Under the pieces are notes generated by a model, which was not told the DNA's origin, made no database searches, and saw nothing but the letters and a program-made list of their open reading frames with translations. Below are positions 1-7,220 of a stretch of DNA of 64,000 nt, one piece after another. The translations under genes and the position numbers were made by a program. Position 1 is the first letter of the stretch, and each line of letters starts with the position of its first letter. This stretch comes from Bacillota bacterium (lineage in GTDB: Bacteria > Bacillota > Clostridia > Acetivibrionales > DTU013): contig JAEZYU010000012.1 of the NCBI GenBank assembly GCA_023418915.1, forward strand, positions 1-64,000, in the 5' to 3' direction.

Positions 1-167
1 GAGGTTGTGTTTCCTGCCCCAAAGCTCTGCTGCCAGGTAGTCAGTCAATGGGATCGGACTGCCTCTCCCGTGAGATACGACATCTATTCCCATCTCATAT
101 TTTCTTGATGCTGGGAGCACTACCGTCCGTGCTTGAGAAACACAACCGAAATAAATGGCGCTGGCAG
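1..167 (+). repeat. Structured ~177-bp repeat, copy A (5' end cut by window)
   Basis: First member of a dispersed family. The bases visible here are nearly identical to copy B at 305-481; over about 190 aligned positions I saw one difference (CCGTCCGTG against CCGTTCGTG). GGTTGTGTTTC near the start pairs with GAAACACAACC at 137-147, and AGCAC/GTGCT forms an inner hairpin. The distance between A and B is 318 bp, so the locus is a tandem duplication of the element plus a C-rich linker. No coding sequence fits this stretch. It lies downstream of the V-ATPase terminator. Confidence 0.8.
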
Positions 168-304
168 CCCTGACCTGACCCACGCTGCGCATAACGACAC
201 CTCGACCCGCACCCCGCTCACAGGCTAACGCTGCACAGCCGGCTTCCTGCCCGCGGCATCCCCGCCCATATATCACCCGCATCCCGCCTACAGGCTGGGG
301 ATGA

Positions 305-481
305 CAGCACCGTTTGTGGAGGTTGTGTTTCCTGCCCCAAAGCTCTGCTGCCAGGTAGTCAGTCAATGGGATCGGACTGCCTCTCCCGTGAGATACGACA
401 TCTATTCCCATCTCATATTTTCTTGATGCTGGGAGCACTACCGTTCGTGCTTGAGAAACACAACCGAAATAAATGGCGCTG
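305..481 (+). repeat. Structured ~177-bp repeat, copy B (full length)
   Basis: Complete copy. The outer stem pairs CAGCACCGTTTGT (305-317) with ATAAATGGCGCTG (469-481) with one A/C mismatch and G-U pairs. The second stem pairs GGTTGTGTTTC with GAAACACAACC. Inner pairings include GGTAGT with ACTACC and GTGAGAT with ATCTCAT. After the copy comes a C-rich linker ending in a detached ATGGCGCTGGCAGCC piece near 567-581, which looks like the 3' end of a further, mostly deleted copy. The strand that is transcribed, if any, is not known. Confidence 0.8.
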
Positions 482-593
482 GCAGCCCTGACCTGACCCA
501 CGCTGCAAAGCCGGCATCCAGCCCGCAGCATCCCCGCCCATATATCACCCGCATCCTGCCTACAAGATGGCGCTGGCAGCCTTACCCTAGTGC

Positions 594-626
594 AAAAAAA
601 GTCTCCTGCCAAAAAGCAGGAGACTT
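594..626 (-). terminator. Rho-independent terminator of the V-ATPase operon
   Basis: The minus strand reads an 11-bp perfect stem (AAGTCTCCTGC/GCAGGAGACTT) with a short loop, followed by seven T. It lies about 140 bp after the ntpD stop codon and ends the operon. Confidence 0.85.
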
Positions 627-761
627 ATAACACTTCGTTCAAGAAAAAGATTTTCGATTGTAGAAAATTTCCTTACCTCAGCGCATTTCAACGAGATGAG
701 ACATTATGCTCCTCGTTATTCACCTCGTTATACGCCTGTTATACGTCTATTCGCCTCGTAA
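626..761. repeat. TATAACG-family hairpin repeat, copy 1 (degenerate)
   Basis: It begins TTATAACACTTCGTTCAAG and ends with several CCTCGTTATA-like ends (723-732 and around 752-761). The interior shares AAGATTTTCGATTGTAGAAAATTTCCTTACCTC-type sequence with copy 2 at 10.0 kb and GCGTTTCAACGAG with copies 2 and 5. It fills the gap between ntpD and its terminator. It has no coding content and looks like a MITE-type unit. Confidence 0.55.
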
Positions 762-765
762 TAAT

Positions 766-1422
766 CTATCTCGCTTCATAATGATGCGCCTGCTCCAGCA
801 TCATATCCTTGACCTTCATGAGTCTGGTCAGGTTACCCCGTTCATTTTCATCCAGCTTCATAACGATATACTTAATAGTCTCCTCGAGATTCGGTATCAT
901 CACATACTCCAACGCATTAACCCTGCGCCTTGTCTTCTCTATCTCATCAGCCATCAGCTGCGCAGACTTCTCCAGCTCCGCCAGCCTCAGCAAAGTCGGC
1001 GTTAGCTCAGAAAGAGTCGCAATAGCCACATCCAGTTCACTTGATGTTTCAGCAAAGCCGTAAGGATAAATATCAGTCTCATCATCAGATTCGGCACGGA
1101 ACTCCAGCACAGGCACATCAACACTCATAATATTCTTAGTCGATGCGCTCAATTCCACCTTCTGCTTCGGAAACATGAGCGCTTCCTCCACAAGCTCCGC
1201 ATTCATCTCCGCTCTGGCCATGACAAAACGCGAATGAACTATCTTCAGCTTCTCTTCCGCCTCTTCTCGGAGAGTCTTGTTTTCCCTGACGATCTCAAGA
1301 AACCTCTTCATCAGCTCATCACGCTTGTCTTTGAGCAGTTTATGCCCTCTTCTTGCAGTTTTAAGTCTCCTTTTCAGTCCGGTCAGGACCATACGGGTCG
1401 GGTTCACATTCATTCTTGCCAT
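766..1422 (-). CDS. ntpD: V-type ATP synthase subunit D
   Basis: Central-stalk subunit D, the rotating shaft that links the A3B3 head to the membrane c-ring through subunits F and C. The product is 218 aa, normal for the family, and almost wholly helical, with the conserved N-terminal NPTRMVLTGLKRRLKTARRGHKLLKDKRD signature split here as NPTRMVLTGLKRRL and KLLKDKRDEL. I chose the ATG at 1422 because AAGGGGTG precedes it at good spacing and family members start there; the frame stays open further upstream inside ntpB. It is the last gene of the operon, 14 bp after ntpB, and is followed by a hairpin repeat and a terminator. Confidence 0.95.
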   Translation of the reverse strand: MARMNVNPTRMVLTGLKRRLKTARRGHKLLKDKRDELMKRFLEIVRENKTLREEAEEKLKIVHSRFVMARAEMNAELVEEALMFPKQKVELSASTKNIMSVDVPVLEFRAESDDETDIYPYGFAETSSELDVAIATLSELTPTLLRLAELEKSAQLMADEIEKTRRRVNALEYVMIPNLEETIKYIVMKLDENERGNLTRLMKVKDMMLEQAHHYEAR

Positions 1423-1436
1423 AGACTTTACACCCC

Positions 1437-2819
1437 TTAGTCCTTTTTGGGCAGATATTGGTCGATATACTCCTGCCTGATACGCTTGAGCTCGCCGACA
1501 GGCAGTATAGAAAGCAGCTTCCACCCGAGATCGAGCGTTTCGGTAATAGCTCTGTTAGTGTCGTAACCCTGTGAAACATATTCACCTTCAAAAGCATCTG
1601 CGAATTTCGCATACAGCTTATCGACATCGGTCAGCGCCGCATCTCCAAGTATCACTGCCAGCTCCTTGGCTTCCTTGCCTCTGGCATAAGCGGCAAACAG
1701 CTGGTTCATCGTATTTGCATGGTCCTCACGCGTCTTGCCGCTGCCTATTCCCTTATCCTTCAGCCTTGACAGGGATGGAAGCACGTCGATGGGCGGCGTG
1801 ATTCCCTTTTTGTATAGCTCTCTGCTCAGTATTATCTGACCTTCCGTAATATATCCCGTCAAATCAGGAATCGGATGGGTCTTGTCATCCTCCGGCATCG
1901 AAAGTATAGGTATAAGCGTTATACTGCCATCATAGCCTTTTTTACGCCCAGCACGCTCATACAGTGTTGCCAGGTCGGTATACAGATATCCCGGATAACC
2001 ACGTCGTCCGGGTACCTCCTTACGAGCTGCCGATACCTCACGCAATGCTTCCGCATAGTTGGTTATATCAGTGAGTATTACAAGGACATGCATGCCCTTC
2101 TCAAATGCCAGGTACTCTGCTGCTGACAGCGCCATTCGCGGCGTAGATATGCGTTCGACAGCAGGATCGTTTGCAAGATTCATGAAAAGAACAGCTCTGT
2201 CTATAGCACCCGTTCTTTTGAAATCACTTATAAAAAAATCGGCTTCCTCAAATGTAATACCTATTGCACCAAATACCACCGCAAAATTGCTATCGCTGCC
2301 CAAAACCTTTGCTTGTCGGGCTATCTGGGCTGCAAGCTGTGAATGAGGCAGACCCGATCCTGAGAATATTGGCAGTTTCTGACCGCGCACCAGCGTATTG
2401 AGCCCATCTATAGCTGATATTCCTGTCTGTATGAATTCAGAGGGGTAATCACGCGCTGCCGGATTCATCGGCACACCATTGATGTCGAGCCTTGCTTCGG
2501 CTATTATGTCGGGTCCTCCGTCAATAGGCTTGCCCAGACCATCAAATACACGACCGAGCATATCGGAAGATACGGGCAGTTCCATTCCCCGTCCGAAAAA
2601 GCGGACCTTGCTGGAGGACAGATTTATTCCTACGGCACTTTCAAACAGCTGCACCATCGCATTTGAACCGTTAACCTCCAGTACCTTACAGCGGCGAACT
2701 TCACCGTTGCTAAGCTCGATCTCCCCGAGTTCGTTGTATGTAACTCCCTCGACATTCTGCACCAGCATCAAAGGACCGGCAACCTCAGCTATGGAACGAT
2801 ACTCCTTCAACATGCTCAT
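1437..2819 (-). CDS. ntpB: V-type ATP synthase subunit B
   Basis: Non-catalytic nucleotide-binding subunit of the A3B3 head. The product is 460 aa, the usual length. It has the alpha/beta-type ATPase core with the family sequence SGSGLPHSQLAAQIARQA in place of a functional Walker A lysine motif, then the conserved PGRRGYPGYLYTDLATLYERAGR region that carries the arginine contributed to the catalytic site of subunit A. The start overlaps the ntpA stop by four bases (ATGA), which suggests translational coupling and matched output of A and B. In E. hirae this gene sits at the same place in the operon. Confidence 0.97.
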   Translation of the reverse strand: MSMLKEYRSIAEVAGPLMLVQNVEGVTYNELGEIELSNGEVRRCKVLEVNGSNAMVQLFESAVGINLSSSKVRFFGRGMELPVSSDMLGRVFDGLGKPIDGGPDIIAEARLDINGVPMNPAARDYPSEFIQTGISAIDGLNTLVRGQKLPIFSGSGLPHSQLAAQIARQAKVLGSDSNFAVVFGAIGITFEEADFFISDFKRTGAIDRAVLFMNLANDPAVERISTPRMALSAAEYLAFEKGMHVLVILTDITNYAEALREVSAARKEVPGRRGYPGYLYTDLATLYERAGRKKGYDGSITLIPILSMPEDDKTHPIPDLTGYITEGQIILSRELYKKGITPPIDVLPSLSRLKDKGIGSGKTREDHANTMNQLFAAYARGKEAKELAVILGDAALTDVDKLYAKFADAFEGEYVSQGYDTNRAITETLDLGWKLLSILPVGELKRIRQEYIDQYLPKKD

Positions 2820-4585
2820 TCACCCTCCTTTGAAAGCAGCGCATCCATCTGGCTGGACAGCTCCTTTTCTATAATGTCATATTCCTTGTCTATCTCATCC
2901 TGAGTCACATATTTCGCTCGTCCAATCTTTTCCCTTACAGGAATTTCGAAGATCTCCTTCAGACTGACATCCTTTTTCACTGCATCCTGTGCCATATGAT
3001 AATAGTCAAGGATCAGCTTAAGCATCCTGAACTGCTTTCTCATTGTTGCATAGGTATCCACATCATGGAACGCATCCTGATGGAGATAATCCTCACGGAG
3101 TGATCTGGCAACCTCCATCGTCACCCTGTCTCTCGGTGACAGTGCATCTATACCGACCAGTCTGACTATTTCCTCAAGCTCAGATTCTTCCTGCAGTATT
3201 CTCATCATCTCGGTCCTATAAGCATTATAGTCCTTGGATATGTTTTTGTTATACCAGTCAGTCATACGATCCACATACAGTGAATAACTGGTCAGCCAGT
3301 TTATTGCAGGAAAATGGCGCCGATATGCAAGATTGGCATCCAATCCCCAGAAAACCTTGACTATACGAAGCGTTGCCTGCGTGACCGGTTCAGATATGTC
3401 TCCTCCCGGAGGTGAAACAGCTCCGATAGCCGACAGCGCTCCCTGCCGCTCTCCCGAACCCAGCGTTACGACTCTTCCGGCACGCTCGTAAAACTGTGCA
3501 AGCCGTGAGGACAGATAAGCGGGGTAGCCCTCTTCACCCGGCATCTCCTCAAGTCTTCCCGACATCTCACGAAGAGCCTCGGCCCAGCGTGAAGTAGAGT
3601 CAGCAAGAAGAGCTACGGAGTATCCCATGTCGCGGAAATACTCAGCTATTGTAATGCCTGTATAGATAGAGGCTTCGCGGGCTGCCACCGGCATGTCCGA
3701 GGTGTTTGCTATCAGAACGGTCCTCTTCATCAATGGTTCGCCTGTCTTTGGATCCTTGAGCTCAGGGAACTCCATCAGGACGTCGGTCATTTCATTTCCG
3801 CGCTCACCGCATCCGATATATACCACAAGATCGGCATCCGCCCATTTTGCCAGCTGGTGCTGCACCACAGTCTTGCCGCTGCCGAAGGGACCCGGCACCG
3901 CTGCCACGCCTCCCTTTGCGATGGGGAACAGAGTATCTATGATCCTCTGTCCGGTTATCATCGGCTCATCCGGAGACAGCTTCTGTTTGTATGGTCTTTC
4001 CTTTCTCACAGGCCATCGCTGCATCATTGTCAAATCCCTTGAGGACCCGTCAGGTGTTTTGATAACTGCGATAGTATCCTCTATCGTATATTCACCTTCG
4101 AATATTTTTTCTACAACACCTTCTATTCCAACAGGTACCATTATTCGGTGCTCAAAGATTGCATTTTCCTGAACAGTACCAATCACGTCACCTGCAACTA
4201 CAGTATCTCCTTTGGATACAGAAGGCTTGAAATCCCACTTTTTGCTTCTGTCAAGTGCCGGTATGTTGATGCCTCGGGTTATATTGCTCCCGACCGACTC
4301 TCTCATCACTTCCAGCGGGCGCTGTATACCATCGAATATGTTTTCCAGCAGTCCTGGACCCAGTTCAACGCTGAGAGGCACACCGGTAGACACTACAGAA
4401 CTGCCGGGACCCAACCCGGAAGTCTCCTCATAAACCTGTATGGACGCCCTATCCCCGTGGATTTCCAGTATCTCGCCGATAAGCTGGTTTTCACTGACGC
4501 GGACCACGTCGAACATATTTGTATTCCGCATCCCCTCGGCAATTACAAGAGGGCCTGAGACCTTGATAATCCTTCCCTGGTTCAA
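2816..4585 (-). CDS. ntpA: V-type ATP synthase subunit A (catalytic)
   Basis: Catalytic ATPase subunit, 589 aa. An N-terminal beta barrel (MNQGRIIKVSGPLVIAEG) is followed by the non-homologous insertion typical of V/A-type A subunits (about residues 110-200). The Walker A motif is GPFGSGKTVVQHQ, and then comes the conserved ECGERGNEMTDVL-type stretch, here GCGERGNEMTDVL. The start is a TTG with GAGGGAT upstream; this is the only well-placed ribosome site. The gene lies 42 bp after the subunit F/G gene and overlaps ntpB by four bases. Confidence 0.97.
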   Translation of the reverse strand: MNQGRIIKVSGPLVIAEGMRNTNMFDVVRVSENQLIGEILEIHGDRASIQVYEETSGLGPGSSVVSTGVPLSVELGPGLLENIFDGIQRPLEVMRESVGSNITRGINIPALDRSKKWDFKPSVSKGDTVVAGDVIGTVQENAIFEHRIMVPVGIEGVVEKIFEGEYTIEDTIAVIKTPDGSSRDLTMMQRWPVRKERPYKQKLSPDEPMITGQRIIDTLFPIAKGGVAAVPGPFGSGKTVVQHQLAKWADADLVVYIGCGERGNEMTDVLMEFPELKDPKTGEPLMKRTVLIANTSDMPVAAREASIYTGITIAEYFRDMGYSVALLADSTSRWAEALREMSGRLEEMPGEEGYPAYLSSRLAQFYERAGRVVTLGSGERQGALSAIGAVSPPGGDISEPVTQATLRIVKVFWGLDANLAYRRHFPAINWLTSYSLYVDRMTDWYNKNISKDYNAYRTEMMRILQEESELEEIVRLVGIDALSPRDRVTMEVARSLREDYLHQDAFHDVDTYATMRKQFRMLKLILDYYHMAQDAVKKDVSLKEIFEIPVREKIGRAKYVTQDEIDKEYDIIEKELSSQMDALLSKEGE

Positions 4586-4627
4586 ACCATATCCCTCACT
4601 TTCAGTAAAAAATCATATATGTATCCA

Positions 4628-4945
4628 TTAATCCCGGAAAAGTATGTCGGCACCGACAGCCTTTTCAACACACTTTTTCACTCCCCGCATTCCAATACCC
4701 ACACTCCCCTGTGTTCCTGGGATCGGGATAATTGCCGGAAAACGGTTTCCCCGGTATTCATCGATTTCGCGTTCAATTTTTGCTGCGATCTGCTCTGTGA
4801 CATATATCACCGCATACCGATCATCAGCAAGTCGTTTTAATACTTCAGCAGCCTGATCCCCGCTTTCGACAGGAAATACTGAAAAACCAAGTGCTATAAA
4901 GCCAAGTACTGCATCCTTTTCTCCTATCACACCAATTTTATACAT
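4628..4945 (-). CDS. ntpG: V-type ATP synthase subunit F (NtpG type)
   Basis: Small central-stalk subunit, 105 aa, called F in most bacterial annotations and NtpG in Enterococcus hirae. It has a Rossmann-like fold with an N-terminal MYKIGVIGEKDAVLGFIALGF strand-loop-helix (split MYKIGVIGEKDAV, GFIALGF) and AVIYVTEQIA, as in the family. It binds subunit D in the rotor. The start overlaps the end of ntpC by eight bases, so it is probably translationally coupled. Confidence 0.93.
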   Translation of the reverse strand: MYKIGVIGEKDAVLGFIALGFSVFPVESGDQAAEVLKRLADDRYAVIYVTEQIAAKIEREIDEYRGNRFPAIIPIPGTQGSVGIGMRGVKKCVEKAVGADILFRD

Positions 4946-5951
4946 AGATTTCCCGCAACCTTTCCCTGATCATATCGGCAGGCAGCTTGTTTACCCTGCC
5001 CGTCATGATCATTCTGACATTTCGGATCTCAGCCTCTTTTGCAAAAAGATAAGCTATCAGCGGTTCCACTCCTATGGTTACCAGTTTTGCACTTCGAATG
5101 TATGACATCAGCAAATCATCCAGCTGTTTTTCAAGACCGGAGCTGTTTTTCCCCGACCTGACCAGTTCCAGACCCTTTCGTACAGCTTCGCCATATTTGC
5201 TTGATCCTATTGCGTCAATAAAAGTCTCAATGTCCTTGTCACTATTTTTAAGGTACGTTTCTTCAGTAATCGTTCCGCCATCGAGCAGCAGCTTCTTAAT
5301 AAAATCCCATGATTTCTTCAGCGTCCTGGCTCTAATGAACATCTTAATATTGGTGATGTCGGTCAAATAATCTGCGATCTCCCACAAAAATGAACTGTCG
5401 ATAATTCTCAGATCTGCTGCAAACTGCCGGTAAGACGCCCTGTCAATTATCAAATCCACTGTCTGCGGATCCTTCATCCTGTGAAAAGTATCATAGACCT
5501 CTGCTACAGCCTCTTTCATCAGCGGTGTGAATCCGTCATAATCGCGTTCTCTCATCATCCGCTTTATCGAATCGCTGTCGATCGTACCTGTTTCAAGAAG
5601 GATAGGCGGGACTTCCTGTTCCGACAATTCAGCCTTCAGCAGCACCTTTATGTTAAAATAATCGTAGCGTCTCTGAAATGCCCTGATAGTTTCAGCCTCA
5701 GGAGAGATCTCGAGTAAAAGCATTAAGCATTTTTTCATTTCATCGGACAATAGCCTGTCAAACGCATAAATTCCTGTCACAGCGCCTTCACCATAACCAT
5801 AGCCTGTTTCCATCAGAACCTTATAAGCCTCCTCCACAGAAGGAGCATCTAACATTCTTGTAAACTGGCCGGCTCCAAGCAGCTTTGGCTCCTTTGCCCT
5901 TATCAGGCCAGAAGCATATGCGTAATCACCTTCATTTATTCTCAGCATCAT
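4938..5951 (-). CDS. ntpC: V-type ATP synthase subunit C
   Basis: Funnel-shaped socket protein that joins the central shaft (D and F) to the membrane c-ring. The product is 337 aa, the normal size, all-helical, ending KLPADMIRERLREIYV, a typical C-terminus of the V-ATPase C/AC39 family. Two ATG codons stand in tandem at the start (5951 and 5948); the second has the better spacing to GAGGG. It lies 52 bp after ntpE. Confidence 0.93.
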   Translation of the reverse strand: MMLRINEGDYAYASGLIRAKEPKLLGAGQFTRMLDAPSVEEAYKVLMETGYGYGEGAVTGIYAFDRLLSDEMKKCLMLLLEISPEAETIRAFQRRYDYFNIKVLLKAELSEQEVPPILLETGTIDSDSIKRMMRERDYDGFTPLMKEAVAEVYDTFHRMKDPQTVDLIIDRASYRQFAADLRIIDSSFLWEIADYLTDITNIKMFIRARTLKKSWDFIKKLLLDGGTITEETYLKNSDKDIETFIDAIGSSKYGEAVRKGLELVRSGKNSSGLEKQLDDLLMSYIRSAKLVTIGVEPLIAYLFAKEAEIRNVRMIMTGRVNKLPADMIRERLREIYV

Positions 5952-6003
5952 TATCCCTCAATAATATCTTTCATCAGCGATGTCCAGCTTCGCTGAAAAC
6001 AGA

Positions 6004-6606
6004 TCATGAACCAAACAATATCCCGACCACTTCACTTTCCAGTTCGTCGCGAAGCATACTGAACATGATCTCAAATGTACTGTTTATTTCCAAGTCTCCG
6101 CTTTTTAGTACAAAGCCTCCGGCAGTCCTGACATGCAGCTTCGAAAGGTTGATCATACCTCCCTTTCCCAAATCGGAAAGACGCATATTGATGTTGGTAA
6201 TAAAGCTTTTATCCATCCGGGCTGCATCCTTTTCGGACAAGAGAACTTCTCCGCCTGTACTGCCGGCAGCCTCTGCTATCATTTTCTCAAGAACCTGCTG
6301 ATATTGCCGGTCAGGCAGTGCGCATATTTTCTCCATTGCTTTCGTGAATGCTGCATCTATCATTTCCTGCTTTGCAGCCAGAAGCTTCTTACGGCCATCC
6401 AATCCTGCAACAGCCAGCATGCGTTTATATAGCTGCAGACCTTCTGCATGCGCATTATTAATAACCTCAGTCCGTTCCTTATCGGCTTGCGCAGCGGCCT
6501 CTTCCATTATCCTGCTCGCATCCTGTTCAGCCTGATCCTGTATGGCCTTGGCTTTTGCCCTTGCATCCTCAAGGATCTTTTCTTTTATTCTATCCGTTCC
6601 TGTCAT
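6004..6606 (-). CDS. ntpE: V-type ATP synthase subunit E
   Basis: Peripheral-stalk (stator) subunit, 200 aa. A long N-terminal coiled coil (about residues 5-80, rich in Ala, Glu, Lys and Gln) leads to a globular C-terminal domain that contacts the head. The frame is open 12 codons further upstream, but the ATG at 6606 has AAGGAG eight bases before it and matches the family start (MTGTDRIKEKILEDARAKA). Its partner in the stator is the NtpF/H coiled-coil protein encoded by the first gene of this operon. Confidence 0.93.
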   Translation of the reverse strand: MTGTDRIKEKILEDARAKAKAIQDQAEQDASRIMEEAAAQADKERTEVINNAHAEGLQLYKRMLAVAGLDGRKKLLAAKQEMIDAAFTKAMEKICALPDRQYQQVLEKMIAEAAGSTGGEVLLSEKDAARMDKSFITNINMRLSDLGKGGMINLSKLHVRTAGGFVLKSGDLEINSTFEIMFSMLRDELESEVVGILFGS

Positions 6607-6706
6607 TTGGATTGCTCCTTCATCATCCTTTTGAAAAATCATCGGCCAAACTGCACCAACAGCGCAGTCATGCCTTGAGCTATTCCGTGTCCTGGAGTTC
6701 CGGATA

Positions 6707-7156
6707 TCAGCCTATCATCAATATGGATACGATAAGTGCCAGGATAGCAAACATTTCGACCATCAATGCCAGTGTTATGGCGCTTCCCAGAGCTTCAGGA
6801 TGCTTTGAAAGCATCTGTATGCCGGCAGCAGCAACCTTTCCCTGATAGATGGCAGAAATACATCCCACTATACCCATCGGCAGTGCGGCAGCTAAAAGGT
6901 TAAGGCCTTGAGCCACTGTCATAGACGGGTCGATCTGTCCAATGATCAAAAAGGCGATAACAAAACCGTAAATGGCCTGTGTACTCGGCAGCGCTTCCAT
7001 GATCATAACAGCTCCGAACTTGGAAGGGTCCTCCGACAAAACTCCAGCGCCAACCTGACCTGCAGTTCCTACACCTCTGGAAGATCCAATGCCTGCTACG
7101 AAAAAAGCAATGGCAGCCCCCAGTAAAGCAATCACCTGTCCAGTAAAAATAGTCAT
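6707..7156 (-). CDS. ntpK: V-type ATP synthase subunit K (c-ring, double hairpin, sodium-type ligands)
   Basis: Membrane rotor subunit, 149 aa, with four transmembrane helices formed by two fused two-helix units, so this is the 16-kDa type. The E. hirae sodium ligands L61, T64, Q65, Q110 and E139 are all present with a constant offset of five, as L56, T59, Q60 (in ALPSTQAIYGF), Q105 (in SAIYQGKV) and E134 (in LMVEMFAI). This supports sodium transport by inference. A strong GGAGG site and a small hairpin in the 64-bp gap after ntpI may help supply the many copies needed per complex. Confidence 0.95.
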   Translation of the reverse strand: MTIFTGQVIALLGAAIAFFVAGIGSSRGVGTAGQVGAGVLSEDPSKFGAVMIMEALPSTQAIYGFVIAFLIIGQIDPSMTVAQGLNLLAAALPMGIVGCISAIYQGKVAAAGIQMLSKHPEALGSAITLALMVEMFAILALIVSILMIG

Positions 7157-7188
7157 CGTTAACTAACCTCCATTTTAAAAATAGTCAC

Positions 7189-7218
7189 GGCTTGCCTGGT
7201 CTGTCCCAGGTAACAGGC
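7189..7218 (-). other. Small hairpin between ntpI and ntpK
   Basis: On the minus strand GCCTG and CAGGC flank ACCTGGGACAGA, and an alternative CCTGT/ACAG pairing is possible. The sequence GGTGCCTGTTACCTGGGACA resembles the short REP-like palindromes seen in many Bacillota. It lies in the only large gap inside the operon, just before the most abundant subunit gene. It could stabilise the ntpK mRNA or be an inserted repeat; this is inference. Confidence 0.4.
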
Positions 7219-7220
7219 AC

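Noticed and set aside
1..590. 6S RNA, cobalamin riboswitch or other known large RNA as identity of the structured repeats
   Set aside because: The conserved sequence blocks do not match the classes I know, and multicopy tandem placement is atypical for them.
3693..4172. Long plus-strand open frames opposite the V-ATPase and other genes
   Set aside because: They are antisense shadows of well-supported genes and lack ribosome sites and family motifs.
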